From the NCBI GenBank assembly GCA_021737425.1, contig JAIPDZ010000007.1:1-36731 (forward strand): a stretch of 36,731 bases of DNA, given 5' to 3'. The stretch comes from Deltaproteobacteria bacterium. GTDB taxonomy: Bacteria > Desulfobacterota > DSM-4660 > Desulfatiglandales > Desulfatiglandaceae. This document shows, piece after piece, positions 31,027 to 36,731 of this stretch. Numbering within the stretch: position 1 is the stretch's first letter; every line of letters starts with the position of its first letter. Made by a program: the position numbers and the translations under genes. A model generated the notes under the pieces. That model searched no databases. It saw only the letters and a program-made list of their open reading frames with translations, and was not told where the DNA came from.

Positions 31027-31596
31027 AGGGGCAAACAGACCCAGGGGGCTGTGGTCGAGCCGGGTCTTCATCCTGAGCACATATTCAGGCCTTACGCCAT
31101 CCCGCCACTTGGGGTATCCCCCCTCCCATACATAGCGGATCAATGCATCAAATTGGTCTACTGTAAATTCATAGGGCCCCACAGAAATCTCTGCCTCATC
31201 CGGATCGAACACCAGCAGGATCTTTTGCCTGACGCCGTATTTCCGGATGATGGCGTCCATCACTTCTTGGGTGTGATGACCTTCCGGCTTTTGCTTAAAC
31301 TCCGCCTCTTTTTTAGGGAACGGGAACCGCTCATATACTTCTCCCATAAACCCGGTGTGACGGATCCCGTGAATGGCCCCCATAAGATCCCCGATCTGCC
31401 CGGGATCCGGGATAACATACCCCTCCCACCCGGTGGTGAACGGGGTCAGGGTATCCAATGCCGTTAGTTTTTCAATGTGACGGCAGAAGTGTGTGGAAAA
31501 GAAAAAGAGGCGATCCAACAGCAGCATGTCGGAATCGATATTAAAAAATCCAAAGGCGATGGTACCATGGCTGCGGGATTCAAAGGCTAAAGGCAT
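31018..31596 (-). CDS. Conserved-looking hypothetical protein (192 aa)
   Basis: I do not recognise the family. The start at 31596 is chosen since TAGGAG lies upstream at about 10 bases and the frame's first 19 codons are unlike protein. The sequence begins MPLAFESRSHGTIAFGFFN, with a hydrophobic stretch SDMLLLDRLFFFSTHFC, and later GYVIPDPGQIGDLMGAIHGI and QKILLVFDPDEAEISVGPYEF. It has no signal peptide or clear membrane helix and looks like a soluble alpha/beta protein. It converges on htpX with a 9-bp overlap and is divergent from the MoxR gene. Confidence 0.75.
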   Translation of the reverse strand: MPLAFESRSHGTIAFGFFNIDSDMLLLDRLFFFSTHFCRHIEKLTALDTLTPFTTGWEGYVIPDPGQIGDLMGAIHGIRHTGFMGEVYERFPFPKKEAEFKQKPEGHHTQEVMDAIIRKYGVRQKILLVFDPDEAEISVGPYEFTVDQFDALIRYVWEGGYPKWRDGVRPEYVLRMKTRLDHSPLGLFAPLF

Positions 31597-31720
31597 GATG
31601 GGACAGCTCCTACGAATCGAGATCCAGCGGGTTTGAAAAACACGCTGGTACAAGGCCGGTGTTTAGCAGGGATTTGATTTGAATGCAACCTTGCCGGCCG
31701 GATTAACGCCGAGAGGAGGG

Positions 31721-31748
31721 TTGACCCGTTGGAAAGAATGGTTAAAAT
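31721..31748 (+). promoter_or_regulatory. Promoter of the MoxR-VWA unit
   Basis: TTGACC (31721-31726), a 16-base spacer and TAAAAT (31743-31748) lie 84 bases before the MoxR ATG. Both hexamers match 5 of 6. Confidence 0.5.
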
Positions 31749-31832
31749 AATAACTTACATTTTGTTGATTGGAAGAGATCCATGTTTGAGCGGTTTTACG
31801 AGAAAATACCATCGTTAACAAGGAGTAGGCAT

Positions 31833-32687
31833 ATGCAGGAAGAAAGTAACGCCAACGGCAAGTTTAAGGGCGCAACCCAGTATGTATTGGATGAGGAGTT
31901 GGCCCAGATCGTGAACATCTCCATGGCCCTGGAGATGCCCCTCCTGCTCAAGGGGGAACCCGGGACCGGCAAGACCATGCTGGCCCATGCCATTTCAGAG
32001 GCCCTGGACATGAAATTGATCGTGCTGAACGTCAAATCCAGCATGAAGCTGGTGGACGCCCTCTACCAGTACGATACCCTGACCCGCTTAAATGACAGCC
32101 GTTTTGGAGATTCCACCCGGAACGTGAGTCGAATCGAAGACTACATCAAGATGGGAAAGATCGGCCAGGCCTTTGCGTCCGAGGAAAAGGTGGTCCTCCT
32201 GATCGATGAAATCGACAAGGCGGATACGGATTTTCAGGACGATATGCTGGACGTGCTGGATCAGATGGAGTTTGATATTATCGAGATCGATAAGACCATT
32301 ACTGCCAACCACAGGCCGGTGATTATCATCACCTCCAATGCCAAGAAGGATCTGTCGGATCCGTTTTTGGGCCGCTGCAACTTCCACCACATCGCCTTTC
32401 CCGATCCGGATATGATGCAAAAGATCGTCCAGGTCCATTTTCCGGATATCAGCAAGGAATTGTTGGACGCCTCCATTCGGGCCTTTTACAAGATACGGGA
32501 GTTTCGCGGGATCGAGAAGAAACCGGCCACCCGGGAGTTGATCAACTGGATCCGGGCCCTGCAGGCGGATCCGGATTTTAAGGTCAAACACCTCATCAAG
32601 GGAGATCTTCCCTACTTGGGCGTCCTGTTCAAGAAGAGCCCGGATTATGCCGCATCCCGCCAGGCGGCTTCGCGGATGAGGATATAA
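31833..32687 (+). CDS. MoxR-family AAA+ ATPase
   Basis: The 284-residue ATPase has Walker A GEPGTGKT (41-48), Walker B VLLIDEIDKAD (121-131), sensor 1 TSNAKKDLSD (N169) and an arginine finger in FLGRC (R181). MoxR ATPases act as chaperones that insert metals or cofactors, or activate enzymes, together with a VWA-domain partner; the VWA gene follows 76 bp downstream. The start at 31833 is chosen for its AAGGAG at 8 bases; an ATG 17 codons earlier lacks a ribosome site. The closest architecture is CoxD/NorQ/CbbQ-like. The client enzyme is not in the window. Confidence 0.93.
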   Translation: MQEESNANGKFKGATQYVLDEELAQIVNISMALEMPLLLKGEPGTGKTMLAHAISEALDMKLIVLNVKSSMKLVDALYQYDTLTRLNDSRFGDSTRNVSRIEDYIKMGKIGQAFASEEKVVLLIDEIDKADTDFQDDMLDVLDQMEFDIIEIDKTITANHRPVIIITSNAKKDLSDPFLGRCNFHHIAFPDPDMMQKIVQVHFPDISKELLDASIRAFYKIREFRGIEKKPATRELINWIRALQADPDFKVKHLIKGDLPYLGVLFKKSPDYAASRQAASRMRI

Positions 32688-32763
32688 CCTGACGCACAGC
32701 ATGTAGGGCATGGGGCGTACATCTATGGGTTCAGAACCCCGGACGCCCCGCTTGGAGAAGAGC

Positions 32764-33957
32764 ATGTTTACGAGTTTTTTCTATCTATTGAGACAGGTGG
32801 GCATTCCTGCCTCTCCCACCTCTTTTTTGCGTCTTCAGGAGGCCCTGAGACAAGGGCTCATCACCTCCATCGACGACTTCTATACCGCCGCCCGTACCCT
32901 GCTGGTCAAAAGCGAACGATATTTTGACCTGTATGATCAGGTGTTCGCCCATCGTTTTGAAGGGGCGGACCTCAAGGAACCCGAGGAATTTGAGCTCAAT
33001 GAGGTGGCCAAGACCATGCTGGAGGAGTGGTTGAAGGACCCCAAAGGGATGGCCGATGCCCTGGGTGTGGATGAAGAGTCCCTGAACAAGATGAGTCCGG
33101 AGGAGCTGCTTCAGTATTTTCTGGACCGGTTGAAGGAGCAGACCGAGGAACACCACGGGGGCAGCAAATGGATCGGGACCGGCGGCACCTCGCCGGTGGG
33201 CCATTCAGGGTATCATCCCGGCGGCATGCGGGTGGGCGGGGTGTCCAGAAACAAGTCTGCGGTAAAGGTGGCCATGGACCGGCGGTATCGCGATTATTCC
33301 CAGGAAGGCCCCCTGACCCAGGCCCAGATGGGGGAGGCGCTCAAGCGGCTGCGGAACCTGGTTCCTGCCGGGCCCAAGGACGTGGTCAATGTGGACGAAA
33401 CCATCTATCAGACCATGAAGAACGCCGGCGAGATCGAAATCGTCTTCGACCGGGCCCTCAAGGACCGTCTCAAGGTTATCCTGGCCATAGACAACGGGGG
33501 CTGGTCCATGGATCCCTATATCGGGATCGTTCAGACCATGTTCAACTATGCCCGGGCCCAATTCAAGGAATTAAAGACCTTTTTCTTCCACAATACCATC
33601 TACGACAATCTGTGGGAGGATCCGGCCCGGTATCGAAAACCCCAACCGGTGGAAGATCTGGTGCGCCGGGATCCCGAGACCCGCTTTATCATCGTGGGGG
33701 ATGCCAGCATGGCCCCCTATGAACTGATGGCCACGGACGGCTCCATACACATTGAGGAGCGGACCCGAAAACCGAGTTACGAGAGACTCCAATTTATCGC
33801 CGATACCTTTCCCCATTCGGTCTGGCTGAACCCCAAGATGGCTGAGGAGTGGCCCTACACCCGCACCATCAATATGATCCGCGAAATCTTTCCCATGTTT
33901 GAACTCACCGTGGACGGCCTGGAAGCGGCGGTGACCTATCTGATGAACGGGAATTGA
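32764..33957 (+). CDS. VWA-domain protein, CoxE-like partner of MoxR
   Basis: The 397-residue protein has a helical N-terminus (MFTSFFYLLRQVGIPASPTSF, as in CoxE-type proteins), an acidic middle region, a Gly-rich linker (about 132-160) and a C-terminal VWA domain. The metal-site motif reads DNGGWSMD from D243, which is not the canonical DxSxS, so metal binding may be altered; FIIVGDASMAPYEL lies further on. It should work with the MoxR ATPase just upstream to remodel a target protein. The start at 32764 is chosen for the GGAG upstream; the frame's first 18 codons are unlike protein. Confidence 0.88.
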   Translation: MFTSFFYLLRQVGIPASPTSFLRLQEALRQGLITSIDDFYTAARTLLVKSERYFDLYDQVFAHRFEGADLKEPEEFELNEVAKTMLEEWLKDPKGMADALGVDEESLNKMSPEELLQYFLDRLKEQTEEHHGGSKWIGTGGTSPVGHSGYHPGGMRVGGVSRNKSAVKVAMDRRYRDYSQEGPLTQAQMGEALKRLRNLVPAGPKDVVNVDETIYQTMKNAGEIEIVFDRALKDRLKVILAIDNGGWSMDPYIGIVQTMFNYARAQFKELKTFFFHNTIYDNLWEDPARYRKPQPVEDLVRRDPETRFIIVGDASMAPYELMATDGSIHIEERTRKPSYERLQFIADTFPHSVWLNPKMAEEWPYTRTINMIREIFPMFELTVDGLEAAVTYLMNGN

Positions 33958-34009
33958 TCCGGGCAAAATAGAGTTGGCAAGGGTTTCGGGTGTCATCCAC
34001 AATCCCCGA

Positions 34010-34630
34010 TCATGGTTCCACAATCTGATAATACCCTTCTCCCTGACAGCTTGAACAGCGATCGCCCACCCTGGTGGAATAGGCCTCCCCGCAAACCGGA
34101 CAGACGCCTATTTCACCCTTTTTCTTGCGATGATGAAACCGTATCATGTGGATGGGAGCACAGGAGAGGATGTCCCGGCCCGCATTTAGGATGGCCGGGA
34201 TCAGGACTTCCCCGGGGAGTTCTGACTTGGGCCGAGTGCGCATGTACCAGTCACGGACCGGGGGTGAGGATTGAAGCTTGGTCAGGTCGAGCCAGGCCCT
34301 GTAGCCGTGAAGCTTGAACCGGTCGTACAGGGACAGGGCGAACTGATCCCAATCCAGGATTTTGAGCCAGCCGTTTCCCACCGTACAGGGCGTAAATATC
34401 TGTACTGCATCCGGAAGGCAGTGACAGGTTTCCACCACTGCATCGGCCTCTGCCATGGGGTCCATAAGCTCCTGGATCCAGTCCACCATGAGGGCGCCGA
34501 TGACCAGCCCCGGTGCGATAAAACCATGGAAGCCTTCAATCTTTCGTAACAGCGTTTCAGGGGTGCAGCCGCAGATGGTGTCCTGTTTCCCATCCGCTTT
34601 CCGCGCCGCCGGGTCTGTGTGCCGGTCCAT
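34010..34630 (-). CDS. FmdE-family protein (formylmethanofuran dehydrogenase subunit E-like)
   Basis: The 206-residue protein has an FmdE domain: GFHGFIAPGLVIGALMVDW (34-51), ETCHCLPDAVQIFTPCTVGNGW with C69, C71 and C82, and a C-terminal zinc ribbon CPVCGEAY...CSSC. In methanogens FmdE accompanies the molybdenum formylmethanofuran dehydrogenase; bacterial members occur without it and their job is not settled, with metal or molybdopterin-related roles proposed. GAGG lies 8 bases before the ATG. It begins 10 bp after the aconitase stop, so the two are probably one transcript. It is convergent with the VWA gene. Confidence 0.85.
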   Translation of the reverse strand: MDRHTDPAARKADGKQDTICGCTPETLLRKIEGFHGFIAPGLVIGALMVDWIQELMDPMAEADAVVETCHCLPDAVQIFTPCTVGNGWLKILDWDQFALSLYDRFKLHGYRAWLDLTKLQSSPPVRDWYMRTRPKSELPGEVLIPAILNAGRDILSCAPIHMIRFHHRKKKGEIGVCPVCGEAYSTRVGDRCSSCQGEGYYQIVEP

Positions 34631-34640
34631 TTCTGTTCCC

Positions 34641-36731
34641 TCATTGGGTGATGGTGTTGAGTGCGGATCCTGCCCTGAACCACCCTATCTGTTCCCGGGT
34701 AAAGGTGTGATTCAAGAGTAGTTCCAGCGCATGGTCGGTCTTTTTCCGGACCACAGCCCTCACCGGGCTTCCCGGGGTTAGTTCCTTCAAGTTCAGAAAC
34801 CGTATGCGGTCTTCCGCCTCAATGGCCTCATAATCCCCAGGGTCTTGGAAGGTCAGGGCCAATACCCCCTGTTTTTTCAGATTGGCCTCATGGATGCGGG
34901 CAAAGGATCTGGCCAGAACCACCTTGGCGCCCAGAAACCGTGAACTCATGGCCGCATGCTCGCGACTGGAGCCCTCCCCGTAGTTTTCATCCCCCACAAT
35001 CACAAAGCCCCCCGCCCGGTCTGTGTAGCGCTTGGCAAGGGCCGAAAGCCTCACATGGGCTTCCCCGGTGAAGATATCGGTCCCGTGTCCGGTCTCACCG
35101 GTAAAGGCGTTGGTGGCCCCCTCGAGGAGATTCTCTGAGATATTGGACAGATGGCCCCGGTATTGGAGCCATTGACCGCCCGGCGATATGTGGTCGGTGG
35201 TGGTTTTGCCTTGGGTTTTGATAAGGATGGGCAGGTCTGTAAAATCCTCCCCATCCCACGGTTCAAAGGGCTTTAGAAGTTCCAGCCGGTCGGAGTGCGG
35301 ATCAATGTTGATGACCACCTTATCCCCGTCCCGGGCCGGAGGATGGTATCCTGCTTTGGTCAGCACCATCCCCTCTCGGGGCAGATCCGGGGGCTCAGGG
35401 GGGTGGAGTCTAAATCGGATCCCGTCTGTGCCCAGCAGGGTGTCTCTATCCGGGTCGAATCCGGTTTGGCCGGACACGGCCAGGGCCGCGGCCATGACCG
35501 GTGAGGTCAGGAAGGCCCGGGTCTCGGGGTTGGCATCGTTCCTTCCCCGGAAATTGCGGTTGAAGGTGGTAAACAGGACATTGGGCGCCCCCTTTTGGAT
35601 ATCCTTTCGGTTCCATTGCCCGATACAGGGGCCGCAGGAGGCTGCAAGGACCACTCCCCCGACCGCTATGATCTTTTTGAGGATGCCGTCCCGCTCGATG
35701 GTGTGATAGACCTGGGCCGAACCGGGGGAGAGCATGAACGGCACTTTGGCCTTGAGTCCATGTCGTGAGGCCTGTTCCAGTACCATGGCGGCGGCATACA
35801 GGTCGGAATAGGAGGAATTGGTACAGGAGCCTAAGAGCACGGCGGAGATAGACTCCGGCCAGTTTTCAGCCGTGGCAAGGGCCCTGAACTCGCTTACCGG
35901 GGTGACCCTGTCCGGGCTGTAGGGCCCGGCATGGCAGGGCTTAACCTGACCGAGATCGATTTCAACAAACTCGTCAAAAACCGACTCCGGTTGTTTTACA
36001 CAGATATCATCCTGGCACAGTATCTCCTTGACAGAGCAGGCCCAGTCCGCATCCGATTGGCGGCCCACATTCCTGAGATAGGCATCCATGGCCTCATCAT
36101 AGACAAACACCGAGGTGGTGGCCCCCAGTTCCGCCCCCATATTGGTAATGGTGGCCTTCTCAGTGGCGGAGAGGGATTGGGCCCCCTCCCCGAAATACTC
36201 AATGATTTTACCGGTGCCCCCTTTTACACTGAATCTTTTGAGCATTTCAAAGATCACGTCTTTGGCGGAACTCCAGCCCTTCCGTCGACCCCCGAGTCTC
36301 ACCCCCATTAGACGGGGCGCAGGGGTCTCCCACCAAAGCCCGGCCATGGCCTCGGCCGCATCTGCCCCTCCCACCCCCACGGCCAGCATGCCCAGGCCCC
36401 CGGCATTGGGGGTGTGGGAGTCGGTCCCGATCATCATGCTGCCGGGGACGGCATAATTTTCAAAAATGACCTGGTGGATGATGCCGGAGCCGGGGGCCCA
36501 GAATCCGATACCGTACTTCTGGGCCGCCGAAGAGAGGAAGTCGTACACCTCCCGGTTGGCGGCCAGGGCCCTTTCGAGATCCGGCTCTGCACCTTCGCCG
36601 GCCCGTAACAGATGGTCACAGTGGATGGTGGCGGGCACCCGTGATTTGTTTTGTGCCGCCTGAATGAATTGGAGCATGGCCATCTGGGCCGTGGCATCCT
36701 GCATGGCCACCCGATCCGGCCGAAGGCGGAT
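34641..36731 (-). CDS. Aconitate hydratase, mitochondrial/AcnA-like type (5' end outside window)
   Basis: The gene runs off the right edge; 696 residues are visible. Visible marks include RPDRVAMQDATAQM near the edge, GTDSHTPNAGGLGMLAVGVGGADA, the iron-sulfur ligands in LGSCTNSSYSDL and ASCGPCIGQW, and the C-terminal swivelling domain with GEGSSREHAAMSSRFLGA carrying the catalytic serine. The pattern of the visible start fits a loss of about 60-70 N-terminal residues. It converts citrate to isocitrate, in the TCA cycle in either direction. The FmdE-family gene follows after 10 bp. Confidence 0.96.
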   Translation of the reverse strand: MRLRPDRVAMQDATAQMAMLQFIQAAQNKSRVPATIHCDHLLRAGEGAEPDLERALAANREVYDFLSSAAQKYGIGFWAPGSGIIHQVIFENYAVPGSMMIGTDSHTPNAGGLGMLAVGVGGADAAEAMAGLWWETPAPRLMGVRLGGRRKGWSSAKDVIFEMLKRFSVKGGTGKIIEYFGEGAQSLSATEKATITNMGAELGATTSVFVYDEAMDAYLRNVGRQSDADWACSVKEILCQDDICVKQPESVFDEFVEIDLGQVKPCHAGPYSPDRVTPVSEFRALATAENWPESISAVLLGSCTNSSYSDLYAAAMVLEQASRHGLKAKVPFMLSPGSAQVYHTIERDGILKKIIAVGGVVLAASCGPCIGQWNRKDIQKGAPNVLFTTFNRNFRGRNDANPETRAFLTSPVMAAALAVSGQTGFDPDRDTLLGTDGIRFRLHPPEPPDLPREGMVLTKAGYHPPARDGDKVVINIDPHSDRLELLKPFEPWDGEDFTDLPILIKTQGKTTTDHISPGGQWLQYRGHLSNISENLLEGATNAFTGETGHGTDIFTGEAHVRLSALAKRYTDRAGGFVIVGDENYGEGSSREHAAMSSRFLGAKVVLARSFARIHEANLKKQGVLALTFQDPGDYEAIEAEDRIRFLNLKELTPGSPVRAVVRKKTDHALELLLNHTFTREQIGWFRAGSALNTITQ

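Overview
The window (36.7 kb, GC-rich, short intergenic spacers, long same-strand gene runs) reads as the chromosome of a Gram-negative anaerobe, most likely a Desulfobacterota (deltaproteobacterial) sulfate reducer or syntroph. This is inference from gene content: a bacterial FmdE-like protein beside aconitase, an AtoE-type short-chain fatty acid transporter, hopanoid modification genes, an smc-ftsY pair, a class III cyclase fused to an AAA/TPR signalling module, and a PAS hybrid histidine kinase. I see no rRNA, tRNA, CRISPR array, transposase or phage gene.

Left third (1-10.6 kb), signalling: a 3'-truncated radical SAM gene with a degenerate B12-type N-terminal domain; a perfect two-arm inverted repeat; a Crp/Fnr regulator with a good promoter; a degenerate receiver-domain protein behind a palindromic operator candidate; an 1186-residue Zn-ribbon/cyclase/ATPase/TPR protein; a PAS-PAS-PAS-kinase-receiver protein; and an 83-residue unknown. 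The cyclase and kinase genes are each preceded by a short reading frame that starts with the same residues (MGHHF) and lies on a shared 18-bp element.

Centre (10.9-20 kb): an AtoE-type transporter whose upstream region holds a strong promoter, a roughly 110-nt leader, an intrinsic terminator and two overlapping leader reading frames, which together look like an attenuator or a small RNA; a MATE exporter; divergent smc-ftsY; and a radical SAM gene meeting ftsY tail to tail.

Hopanoid operon (20.1-29.1 kb, minus strand): an extended -10 promoter at about 29.1 kb precedes a GT2 glycosyltransferase, hpnB, hpnO, hpnN, a PhnD-like periplasmic binding protein, a TatT-like TPR lipoprotein and hpnH, mostly with overlapping or closely spaced ends. 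HpnH attaches adenosine to the hopene skeleton, HpnO is the aminotransferase for aminohopanoid side chains, and HpnN is the RND exporter. The squalene/hopene-forming genes and hpnG are not in the window. The binding protein and TPR lipoprotein between exporter and HpnH are the most interesting part: they could be the periplasmic half of a hopanoid trafficking system.

Right end (29.2-36.7 kb): a polyprenol-phosphate mannosyltransferase-type GT2 divergent from an HtpX protease, an unknown protein overlapping the htpX tail, a MoxR AAA ATPase with its VWA partner, and aconitase (5' end outside the window) followed 10 bp later by an FmdE-family protein.
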